Shown: one piece after another, positions 22,801 through 33,089 of the stretch
How positions within the stretch are numbered: position 1 is the stretch's first letter
Layout: each line of letters begins with the position of its first letter
Source of the DNA: Bradysia coprophila
Taxonomy: Eukaryota > Arthropoda > Insecta > Diptera > Sciaridae
DNA length: 64,000 bases
Assembly (NCBI RefSeq): GCF_014529535.1
Contig: NW_023503555.1
Coordinates: 4,960,001 to 5,024,000, forward strand
Reading direction: 5' to 3'
Translations under genes and position numbers: made by a program
The notes under the pieces: generated by a model
What the model saw: the letters and a program-made list of their open reading frames with translations, nothing else
What the model was told of the DNA's origin: nothing
Database searches by the model: none

Positions 22801-23409
22801 CCAGCGCCCTGGGATGAGCCCATTTAGTCCCTATGGTTCTTCCGGTTCTGCCGGTGCTACAGCAGGGAATGCATAGAAACTCAAACATCTAAACATATCA
22901 ACTTAGCATATCTCACAGCGCTCAGTAGTCCGTAAACTATCTGAACAATGCGATGTGGTTACCGTTCAATGACATATTTCCACAAGAGCGAAGTCTATAG
23001 AATTTCGTAGTTCCTTTAGACTTATTTAGTATCATAGACAGTATAAAGACAGGTGTCTTAAACGAGTCTGGTTCGTGTTATCAAACACTTACAAAGCAAA
23101 AATAAGAAAAATGAAATTTCAATGCTACGACACTCGTGCTTGCGTCACGTCTTTGTGCTGTTATTATATAACGCTTCTTAAATTTTTCGTTGAACAATCG
23201 ATAAAATTTATTGATAGGAAGGGAAAATGGTTTCCGGTCAATAAACGATTTTAGTGACGAAATCCATTAATTAATTTTTAGTTTGTTTTGGTGCAATTTA
23301 TCAGCTCAATAAATCACACGAACTCTTTAGTATTGTTTCGGATTTAAAATCCTATTTTTGTTTATATTAACCTTCACACATAGACGACAAGTATATCATT
23401 ATCGGACTA
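19807..23409. other. Non-coding spacer
   Basis: No gene supported. An open stretch of 100 codons at 20487-20789 ends before a donor-like GGTAAGAAA but has no domain or recognisable neighbour exons. Near 22696 the motif GAGCGGAGCGAG occurs. The rest is AT-rich sequence. Confidence 0.45.
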
Positions 23410-23600
23410 AGTTACAGAATCCATTACTTGATTTGATGTAAGTATACTTTCGACAGACTGAAATAAAATCTTTTACTTCATTTGTTTTAATGGAAATTTT
23501 GTTATATATAAGACGGTGGCCGCTGTACCTCTCATTATTCACTTTTGGCATCGTTGTCGATAACAAATGATTTTTCTTTCCTGTTTAAGTAACTCATCGA
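23410..23600 (-). repeat. Dispersed repeat, copy 3
   Basis: On the minus strand it holds TTGTTATCGACAACGATG, then AAAACAAATGAAGTAAAAGAT, and about 50 bp later CAAGTAATGGATTC. The same ordered motifs occur at 24870-25045, 55155-55330 and 61085-61215. See findings. Confidence 0.7.
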
Positions 23601-24169
23601 ATCCTACACCGAATCAACAATCGATGTTATATAATTATACGTCCCTGACAATGAAATGTTCCTCGTTTGGTAAAATATTCTGCTGTAATTGCTAACATCT
23701 CTGAGTGCTCTCAATTATTTCAATTTCTTTTGCTAAAGAAATTAAAATTTAAAAATTGATTTTCAATGCGTACAGGCATGCGTACATGCTTTCGTTGACT
23801 CTAGGTACCTCTATGGTTGACTTGATATGTTGAAGCACCTTGGGGAATTTTATTATTCAATTAAAAAAAAAATGAAATCGAAATTTTACCAAAATTAAAT
23901 TACTGAACTAAACTAGTTTTTTGACCTTAACACTACTGGCATAATATTCGACAGGTTATTTTCATAATCTGGTCAAATTCAAATCAATTATAAATCACCC
24001 GTCCGATTTATTATATAAAATTCAAATGTAACGAGCATATAAGCAGACATCCAACGTATTGTTATAAAATATGGTGAAACATTTCAAAATGATTCATTTC
24101 GGCTGCAAATTGAATTTTGTTATTAAAAACCTATTTAATGCAAACATATTTTTCAGGCATATAAATTGT

Positions 24170-24445
24170 GGTCGCTGAATTAATTTAATTTTTTTTTATG
24201 TATAACTATGGGCCCGTGGAGTGAAGAAGCATTAAATTTCGTAGACAAAATCGGCCATAAACTACAAGAGTTGACTGGAGACAAAAGATCAAAATTCTTT
24301 CTAATACAGAGAATGTCAATGGAAATACAAAGACACAACGCCGCTTGTATTATGGGCACAATTTTCCCGAATAAACCATTGGAAGAAGTTTTCTATTTAT
24401 AAATATGTTAAACTTGTAATATAAAATAAAAAATAAAAAAATTAT
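24170..24445 (+). mobile_element. 3' end of a LINE-like retroelement (64-codon tail)
   Basis: A frame at 24208-24402 starts GPWSEEA and includes LTGDKRSKFFLIQR, IQRHNAACIMGT and a LEEVFYL end. It resembles the conserved C-terminal tail of some LINE-type reverse transcriptase proteins; this is from memory of the family, not a search. It is followed by repeated AATAAA/AAATAAAA at 24420-24443, like a retroposed 3' end. There is no RT core upstream, so it is 5'-truncated. Confidence 0.4.
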
Positions 24446-24869
24446 TAACTATGTCTCGTTATTGTCGATATTTATGTGGAATTTTAAAAGAGGGTCTTCA
24501 ACAAACATCACATTCCAACATCAATATCAAATTCGCAAAATCAATAGCGTGCGTCCATGGTCAAGTATATACTGAAATGAATCTCTAAAAATATCCGGTG
24601 TAATCAAAATTTGTCAAGGATAATTGAATTTTCATTCGGATTTCGATCGATATGAGTCGATGACTTCTACGTATACCTACGATGGGCCGCAATTTAACAG
24701 AGATTAAGAAACGTGTGCAGCATAAAAATTGTATTTTTCTGCTCTCGGAGTAAACTGCTAATCATTACGGAAGTATCTTTCACGACTGCGTTCGAATATA
24801 TGTTCCGTGTGTTATCAAGTTAAGTAGAACTTCTACTTAGTGGAAGAAGGATTTCCGTCACCTCAATCG

Positions 24870-25045
24870 TACGCATATCGAATCTGTTACTTCGGTTGAT
24901 GTAAGCCTTTCTAGCATAATAATGGAAAATCTTTTACTTCATTTGTTTTAATATACACCTTGCCTATACAAAAACCGATTATTCAACATTCATTGCTTTT
25001 ATATACGTTTCGTTGCTGTCAATAACCGACGATGCATACAACTAA
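24870..25045 (-). repeat. Dispersed repeat, copy 4
   Basis: The minus strand shows TTATTGACAGCAACGAA, AAAACAAATGAAGTAAAAGAT and, 45-50 bp on, CCGAAGTAACAGATTCG, in the same order as the copy at 23410-23600. Confidence 0.7.
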
Positions 25046-25299
25046 TAGAACTATTTCGGTGCAGCCAATAACAAGTGCAGTCCGAACCACGCCTGGAAGT
25101 ATGCAAATACTCTGTGAGGAAAGTTAGGTGCTTAATTGATATCTCGCCTAAATATAGGGAAACATCAAACGAGTCATTCAGTGTGTACATCGTTGCAGCC
25201 ACCAAACACACTGCAACTACCCAAATTATGAAGCTTGAGTGAACTTCAGGACGTTATCAGTGCGATATAATCGCTAGAAAAATGCCATGTGGAGTTGTA

Positions 25300-25372
25300 T
25301 GACACGGGATTCGACCCCGGATCATTTAGTGGACGGCGAGTACGTCAACACTGATCCCGTCCATGACTATAG
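25300..25372 (-). other. tRNA-like segment, possible SINE head
   Basis: The minus strand contains GGGGTCGAATCCC, a B-box-like motif at about 25306-25318, with GGATCAGTGTTGACGTAC roughly 40 bp upstream resembling a tRNA D-arm. The rest does not give a convincing cloverleaf, so a working tRNA gene is not called. Confidence 0.3.
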
Positions 25373-25441
25373 AGCATACCTTCAAAATACTCTCCTATAA
25401 TGTGAAAGAGTCATCGAACACATTCATTGGTTGAGGTTTAT

Positions 25442-25777
25442 CAAAGGCTCTATACCAGGCAAAAGTTGACCGATTTTTAAACGTCGGATTCGTTCCTTAC
25501 ATCCGCCGTTTATACAATGACAACAAATGAATGAGGGTGATATGGATTTTTAGGGTGATCAAATATATATCACTCTAAATACCTAAAACCTGAAATACCT
25601 TAAAAAAAATAAAAATAAAAAAATTTCCACAAAAATCATTTGCGTTTTCAAAACGTTCGCGCACAATAAAAATCCATATCACCCTCATTCATTTGTTGTC
25701 ATTGTATAAACGGCGGATGTAAGGAACGAATCCGACGTTTAAAAATCGGTCAACTTTTGCCTGGTATAGAGCCTTTG
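25442..25777. mobile_element. Foldback DNA transposon, 111-bp perfect TIRs, 7-bp TSD
   Basis: Arms 25442-25552 and 25667-25777 appear to be exact inverted copies (111 bp), beginning CAAAGGCTCTATACC. The 114-bp interior is AT-rich and non-coding. The 7-bp flank GGTTTAT is duplicated at 25435-25441 and 25778-25784, marking the insertion. Arm identity points to recent insertion or gene conversion. A 7-bp TSD does not fit Tc1/mariner (2 bp) or piggyBac (4 bp); the family is not identified. Confidence 0.88.
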
Positions 25778-25784
25778 GGTTTAT

Positions 25785-26943
25785 TGGTAATCTGATTTCG
25801 ACAAACTTTTTTTTCCTAATTTGTGTGGTCGACCGATTTTGCTAAAAATTTAAACTGTAAAATCAAACGCAGGGCGTCGATTCTCGTATTTTCGTAACTT
25901 TAAAAATTCGCAACTTGACACATCTTATGGAATTTTATACAGGCAACTGTCAAGTTACAAATTTTTGGAGTTACGAATGCATGAGAAGTGATGCCCAGCG
26001 TCGTATACACTTAACAAAATTAACAAAGTATCACATTTTCGTTTTTAACAGATTCTACAAGTAACTGTAAACACGAACTTTGACAACCTGAACAACGACA
26101 ATTTCATTCATAGCAACGTCGCTCACGTGATATTTCATACAAATCGAGCATCGTCGCCTGCGCGATTTACACCGAGATATTATTGAGGTTTTGGTTCTGT
26201 GGATGAAATTTGACAATTCATATGGCCTTGGAACAAACCTATTTCTAGATCCACAAATTTGACAGTCTTGATAATGGTTTTTTGGTTTTTATCCCAGTAA
26301 ACTGGTCGTTATACATGTGCGACAAAAATTTCGACTGGGAAAAAATTCAAAAATGTTAATAACAGCTGTCAGTATTTGTGGGACTAGAAATATCAGATCG
26401 TATGTACATAAAACAAAAATGTGATAATTCCTAATTTTTCATGATAGTATCAGTGATTCACGAAATTTTCATATGAGAGTGCGTTGACATTTATTTTTAA
26501 TTCATTTGTTCATTAACCACCCAAAAGCCAAAATTGAAATTCTGAAGCGCACAAACGGCGCAACAAAAAATGGAAAACATGAAATACAAATAAGATTTTT
26601 GAATATAATCCATTGCACCGCTGATGGAGTTGTAAAAATTGGTTTTAAAAGGTAATTGTTAAGAAAAACACAATTTAGAAATATATTGGTTTGAGTTGCC
26701 GCCATTTTTTAGTTACCAGACGTTTCCGTTAGATGTCACCACATAACATTCATAAACGTCATCATTGTAATATCGAAACAGCCGAAACAGAACCAATAGA
26801 ATGCAAATGGTTGATTGAGGTTTTTTTCGCCGAAGCGTGAATTTTTATCAGTTTGTAACTAAAGATATACGTGGAAGTGCAACACAGAAACGATACGAAA
26901 TAATTGAATTAAGCGTTGATCGTTCCATCCGCACAGTATCAAA
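25785..26943. other. Spacer upstream of API5
   Basis: Contains an inverted pair near 25877-25995 (ATTCTCGTATTTTCGTAACTTTAAAAATT versus TTTTGGAGTTACGAAT). A 67-codon minus-strand frame at 26502-26705 begins with a plausible AAAAATGGCGGC context and is hydrophobic, but it is not recognised. API5 transcription should start in about 26750-26940. Confidence 0.4.
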
Positions 26944-29900
26944 ATGAATTCCACCGATGCAGATCAAACAATCGGAATCGATCGACTGTACAAAAACTAC
27001 GAAATTTTGTCGGAAGCCAAAGACAAAATAACTGAGGTTTGTTTGTGTGGGCCCGTTTGCAGCCGAATTGTTTTGTTTTGTTTCGGTTAAACGGTACTGA
27101 CTTTTGCGATGTTTGTTATTGCAGCACGAAGCAGAGTACAAGGAAATATTGGACGCTATCAAAGGATCGGCTAAGGAAAAGCGATTGGCCTCACAATTCA
27201 TCGGAAAGTTTTTCAAACATTTTCCAACGTTAGCCGAAACAGCTATCGATGCTCAACTGGATTTGTGCGAAGATGAGGACATTCAAGTAAGTGAATCTTG
27301 TGACTTTGTAGAACGATTGAGTCTGACACGAAACTGTTATTTCAACAGATTCGACGACAAGCAATCAAGGATCTACCTCAGCTATGCAAGGACAGTAAGG
27401 AAAATACGGCCAAAATTGGTGATATTTTGGCTCAATTATTGGTAGTCGAAGATGCCAGCGAACTAACTCAAGTTCATTTATCACTACAGACTCTTGCTAA
27501 GGTAAGTTACTGTTGTTCTGGAAACGTTTTACATCAAACATAACCTCAATGTGAGAAAAAATCGATTCGGTAGAAGGGCAGGCCCTCTTCTGTATTCATA
27601 GTCCATATGTTGCCGGATTGTTTCGTTTAGACACCGCGAAAGAATATTTCGACTCTACTTACTTCGTCATTTCAAACCGCTGCGCTTGTATAGTGTTAAT
27701 GTTACATTTGAGCGGTATAAAACCAAGAGAATAGTCGAGTCCTTGCCGGCTCATTGAACATTTTCAATCAGACTTAATGGTGGAAAATTCCAGAAACCAA
27801 TTTGTGAGTCAGTGATTATCCTCTGCTTTATGCCGGACCAGTAGAAAGAATTTGTCGGCTTTACTTTCAAGACACATTCAGTCAAGCTGAGTTCGGGTTT
27901 TTTTTGTAAATGATTTTCTCGCCACTGTGTTTCGAAAATAAGTCTGACCTTGGTCGTCGTTGACGATCAGGTCACAGACTTTATTCGTACACTCTTCTGG
28001 TAAATCGAAATTTTCGACGCAAATTCCATCATAGTTTCTCGTTCCGGTGAATTGAGAATCTGACTTCGTAGCGAGCAAGTAAGTTTTCCATCTACAGCAT
28101 TTGCATCTGATCGTTCTGCGTTTTGTTTACTTTACTTCCCGATAATCTCATCCACAGAAGATTCGTAGTTCTGTTAGAGTATTCGTTCTCCTCGTAAACA
28201 ACTGAAACACACAACATTTCCGGTACCAAAGTATTTTCGAACGACACTCCTCCCAGAATTTTGACAACAGGGTCGCTACTTCATGGTGCACCTTTGCCAT
28301 GGTAACCGTTTTCATCGCAACCGTTTCTATAGGAACTGTTTACTTGATCAATGATATCCGCGAGACCTTGACGCCTGGGGCTTCGATGTCTTCATTAATA
28401 TGATTCGACAGTTATAAATGCTCGCGAGTAACAAAGCGAATCGCCAAGAAGTAGAAATCCTTGAGAGTTATGAGAATCCTTTATGCTTACGTGACTTACG
28501 AATATCTTTCGCATTTTTGATCTGACACTCAGACTGTGCTAAAGTATAAAACTCGGGTTTTCTCGGGTCACTGCCCTTTCAGTACCATATTTCCATGGAC
28601 TCCTCATGTCAGTGAATGTTTTCCGGCAGTTTCCGAAGTACTCGATTGAAGTGATTTATCGCTACAGGACTGTTTGAAATTGGAAATAAAATTTTTGTTC
28701 AGATCGTATAACGCTTGCTTCATGCGCAAGAGACTTGTAATCGAGGGGGAAACTTCGTGAGCAAATACTGGGACAGGTGCTTTTTGCTATGAGTGATCAA
28801 TAGAAGGAAATAGTACTCCAAGGGGCCAGACTTTGCTCGCGTAGTTTCATTTTCGTCCGCTGTTCAAATCTCGCTTTATTTACAAATTTCAATTTAGTTG
28901 TGTCTTGCAGTATTCACAGAGTTTTCTGTTTTGTTTGTTCTTGCTTTTAACCCAACTAAAATTTTGACCTTTTGAACATCATCTCCCACACGAAATTGTT
29001 TGATTTATTTTGTAACGACACAACTGATTTTGCTCTTTCAAATTACAGTACGATGCTAAAGGAACGTTAGCTGGAATATTTAGCCAAATATTGACGGGTG
29101 ATGAAGCAACCCGAAGCAGCTGCTTCAAATTTGTGCAAACAAAATTCCGTAATCTGGGTACGGAGGTCATAACGAAAGAGATCGAAGAGTTTATGATTTC
29201 GGAAATCAAGAAAATTCTTCAGGTAGGTTGCAACCGTTAAGCGAACTGCTGCTGAACGTTTCTAATAAAAATTGTTTTTAACAACAGGATGTTACCGCAG
29301 AGGAGTTCCATATCTGTATGACAATTTTGGGATCAACCAAGCTCGGAACATCAGTAACTGGTAAGGAATTTTGTCTCATCGAAGACATTTTCGCTACGAT
29401 TGACCATTTGTTGTTGGTCATTTCCGAGGTCATTTTCCTAATCGAGAAAACAAAAACATTTTCAGGTCACAATGAACTCGTCGCATTATCGATTGAACAA
29501 GCCGAATTAGATGGAAACATCGATCCAATTGCAATTGATGATGAAGTTGTCGAGCGTTACATTCAGTGCGCCAACCACGCACTGCCATACTTTTCGTCGC
29601 AAGTGGAGTCCACTAAATTCCTGAAATTCATGTGCGAGAAATTCCTGCCGCTCACCACCTGGAACATAATCGGCGCCACCGAACAGCAAGATCAAATGCA
29701 ATTGCGATTGTTGAAAGTATTCGCCGAAATGTGCAAATTTTCCGGCCAATTGGACAAGCCATCCGAGAAGATCGAGGCCATTTTCAACGTTCTGCAGGTA
29801 TGGCAATGCAATTGGAAGTGCTTTTTGTTTGCATCGGCTAATTTGGACCAAATTTTGTTTTGCAGGAATACATGCCATTGCCACCGTTCGACAGTGAAGT

Positions 29901-31134
29901 TATCGATGAGAATCCATCGTTCCAATTCTCCCACGCTGAATGCTTGCTGTATGCGTTACATGCGTTGGGAAAACAGTTTCCAGAGTTTTTTGCATTCTCC
30001 ACCGAACCAAATAAACTCAAAGAATTTCGGTCACGATTGCAATATCTTGCCAGAGGCACACAGGGGTAAGTTTGCTTAGATAACTTATCCGCGTTGTTAT
30101 TGTGCGACTCAAGTGACATTCCGTCGCTGTAGTCCTGTAAAGTTCAGCAATGATGACAATCAAACCAAAAACAGTTGTTCCTCACCCACGACTAAACTTC
30201 CATTTGCATCCCTTGCAGATACATCAAAAAGCTGCAAGAATCGGTGAAAGGAAAAACTCCCGAAGAATTGAAGTCTGAGGAGAACCAAATCAAAATAACG
30301 GCTCTGAAGACCACGTCAAATATCAGTGCATTGATCCGGGATCTGTTCCATTCGCCTCCCAGCTTTAAGTCGATCGTCAATCTGTCTTGGATTACTAAGA
30401 CCACTGCGAACAATCAACAGGTGAGTGGATTGAATGGAATAGCAGATTGAGACGTTTAGTGTTTTAAGTGTTAAAGGCTCGGAACAGGTCAGGTGTGGTT
30501 CTGATTTCAATTCAGGCCTTTACCTTTTGGTATGTTGAGCGTGACTTCATATAACACCTGAAATTCGTCACTTCAAGTCACTTTTCCTGTGGGATCTGTA
30601 CCCATCCCACCAGTCTTTCAGGGTTGGTTTTGCTGAAAACAGACATGAAACTGACCTGAAAAACGTCAGATTTCAGGTTCGATACAAACCTGTTTCGAGT
30701 CTTAATCCAGTTGCGGATGCAGCTGAAGTTAGTTCAATGTCTTCGAGCGTGAAAACTGATTTGGCTGGCTCATATGAACTATGAACGGCCAATCAGTTTT
30801 AACGACTACAGGCCTTGAACTGTCTTCAACGTTCCAACAATTGCTTACGCTGAGCTTCTTCAGCCATCAGTCTAAGCAACCTTTGATCTTTTTACAAAAT
30901 TGAATGTTAATATTGCAGGAGAGAGGACAGAAACGACATGCACCAATCACATTCGGCTCCAAATCCGGCGAGGGCACGGACGACAATAAGAAAGCGAGGA
31001 ATGGCAACGAACAACGGGTCTACACCCCACCGTCAGGGAAGTACTCAAACAAGGTTCAGAATTACTCACACAAAAATCGCTCACGCGGCGGTTTTCGTGG
31101 GGGTAATCAAGGTAAAAATTTTCGCAGATACTAA
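26944..31134 (+). CDS. Aac11: Apoptosis inhibitor 5 (API5/Aac11)
   Basis: Nuclear anti-apoptotic protein of HEAT/ARM-repeat fold that in animals restrains E2F1- and Acinus-linked cell death. Nine exons: 26944-27036, 27125-27286, 27349-27501, 29049-29222, 29288-29360, 29466-29797, 29866-30065, 30219-30420, 30919-31134. They sum to 1605 nt and 534 residues, near the human length of 524, with all GT-AG junctions in phase. Diagnostic segments: KEKRLASQFIGKFFKHFP, LDLCEDEDIQIRRQAIKDLP, YDAKGTLAGIFSQIL, EYMPLPPF, and PPSGKYS near the end. The C-terminus holds a basic stretch typical of a nuclear signal (GQKRH...KKAR) and an RGG-like tail (SRGGFRGGNQGKNFRRY). Intron 3 is 1.5 kb and carries odd GC-richer DNA; the others are 62-500 nt. 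The next gene downstream (PHKB) is convergent. Confidence 0.96.
27560..28860 (-). pseudogene. Possible decayed coding sequence inside API5 intron 3
   Basis: This 1.3-kb stretch is GC-richer and less homopolymeric than other introns here. On the minus strand a 66-codon frame at 28078-27878 reads like protein (ENFDLPEECTNKVCDLIV, then NDDQGQTYF), and protein-like pieces continue in shifted frames toward 27570. No family is recognised. It could be a degenerate retrogene or transposon fragment inserted antisense. Confidence 0.3.
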
Positions 31135-31526
31135 AAAATGAGAACAGAAAAAAAAAACAGAGAAAAACAGAACCGAAAACTTTTTATTTATTTGAAAAAA
31201 AATCTTTTGGATTTACTAATCTTTCTCAGCACAAGTGCAACGTATTGATTGCACGGTATAAATAGATGATTAATTAATGCGATCATTCGTTTTTGTAGGG
31301 AAAATGGAACTTTTTTTTTTTCTTTGTTTTGTTTTATATTTTTGGTGGGGTGGTCGCGATAAAAACAACAAAAAACAAAAATTAATTGTAAAATCGCGTA
31401 TGACTTCGAATGCGTCTTGTGTCATTGAGAACATTTTGTTTTTGTTGTGCATTTGAAACTTACAAAGCAAAATATTTCAGATATTGCCCATGATCACATT
31501 AATTGATTTATTTCTTTTTTCATTTA

Positions 31527-31532
31527 AATAAA
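31527..31532 (+). promoter_or_regulatory. Polyadenylation signal of API5
   Basis: AATAAA about 393 nt after the API5 stop codon. This gives an AT-rich 3' UTR of roughly 0.4 kb. Confidence 0.45.
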
Positions 31533-32359
31533 ATCGCAATTTCAAAACACGGAATTTGTCTTTTATTTGAGGTCACGACGGCAGTCGTTTTGTCAACGTT
31601 GGATAGCCCTTTAACCCTTTCCTTGATAGACCCAGTTTTGATTTTACGGTGAAATTTATTGAGGTTTGGCTGTGAAGAAAATATCCGCAGAAATTTCGGA
31701 ATGTACACAAAAGGTGGCATAGTGCGTTGGATATATCTCGATGCAGAGAGCACAGAACTCGCATCCGCTGGTCCCATTGATGTATGTGGTTCCGCTGCAG
31801 CCGATTCACTTTTTTTGAATAATAGAAACGGGGCAGTAATTGGTGCAGCAGGTATTTGGGGTGCCGTGAGTTCGACTAACCACTCCAAACATATTTTTCT
31901 AAATTGTAGGGCAACTCAAGTCACAAATGTGATTTACGAATTCTTTTCTCATAGAAAATCATATTTCTCAAAAAGTCGAGGATTGGTCCTCGAAGTGAGA
32001 CTTAATCGGGCTACACGGCCGTAGAATGGGAAGTAGATGAAAGTATGAAAAACTGTTCTCGGACATTTCCAGTCAGATAAGTGAATCAAAAAGTGTTATG
32101 TTGTATGTTGTACCCAAAAGACTTCGAATTTTCACGAATTTGCGCTGATTGGGGATAATTCTAAAATAAAATTTCTGTGTCTTTGTTTAAGTACCGAGAG
32201 CAGAAAATAGGAAATTCCACTAGAAGCCATTCCGCTGGAGAAGCCAGAGCGAAGCGAGGGTCGTAAATCACTCGGATTGGAACTTCCTTTCTCATGGTCC
32301 TATTAGTGGAGGATATAAGGTTAATCAAACTGAACACATAAAATAGTTATTCGTACACA

Positions 32360-32455
32360 CTGAGGACTGCTGCCACAGCTGAAGCGCCACATACAAAAAA
32401 TACAGCTGTCACAGCTATTGTAGATTACCTGGAGCAAAAATTACCAGCTACAGGT
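32360..32455. mobile_element. Diverged relative of the 11331-11469 MITE
   Basis: Shares GCTGCCACAGCTG-AGCGCC-CATACAAAAAA, and CAGCTATTGTAGATTACCTGGAG in the opposite arrangement, with the element at 11331-11469. The CACTGAC terminus appears only as CACACTGAGG on the left. Degenerate copy. Confidence 0.55.
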
Positions 32456-33089
32456 GAGATTCTCAACTCTTCTTCCTCAGCAGAGCAGAGAGAATTTTCG
32501 AATTTTCCATTTTTTCCCTCGGTAAACGCAACGTTTTACATGCATTCTCAAAACTTAAACAGTCCATTACACAATGAATGTGGTTTCGGTCGAAAATCGT
32601 TATTTTCATTGAATTTCACGCACTTTCGCCAGTCTCATCCATCTCAGGATAAAAATTAAAAGTGACGGTTTCGCCTCGGATCAACAAAATTCACACGAAA
32701 ATTGGACTTTATCTGGTGGTATGCCGTTTTTCCCTACGAAACGAACACATCAATTTTTACACCATTTTTCGAAACAAAAACAATGACAGTTCAGGGGTGA
32801 ACATTTCTATTTCCTCCACCAAACTGTTATCAGACGAATACAACAAAACGCCATTCTCTCATTATCGTAAAATATTTTCCCAAGGTAAACAGAAAAGTTT
32901 TTCACAATAAAGGCTTTCGAAGTTTCAGCGGCGGGACTATTTTCTCGCCTGCGCTGAAATCGTGTCAGCTCGACAAAAATTTGGAACAAAGACCAATTTT
33001 TTTTTGACAGAACAAAACCTATAATTTCCTCAATAAAACTCAACTTTTCCTCAACAAACAACTACGAAATGTAACAAAAAACAGAAGAT

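Larger units (their letters stand above)
31135..33089. other. API5 3' UTR and spacer to PHKB, with overlapping unassigned frames
   Basis: 31135-31550 is the API5 3' UTR. At 31520-32024 both strands have open frames of about 121 codons overlapping each other in a GC-richer patch. The minus one begins after an acceptor-like TACAATTTAG and contains FVYIPKFLRIFSSQPNLNK; neither is recognised, so they are not called. 32190-32330 holds a dispersed repeat with GAGCGAAGCGAG, and 32360-32455 a MITE relative. Confidence 0.4.

Noticed and set aside
25300-25372. A functional tRNA gene
   Set aside because: A good B-box-like motif, but no full cloverleaf.
26502-26705. 67-codon hydrophobic minus-strand frame beginning AAAAATGGCGGC, divergent from API5
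   Set aside because: Good start context but no known family and no supporting exon; could be chance in the API5 promoter region.
31120-31550. Coding sequence continuing past the API5 stop
   Set aside because: Homopolymer-rich DNA with polyadenylation signal; 3' UTR.
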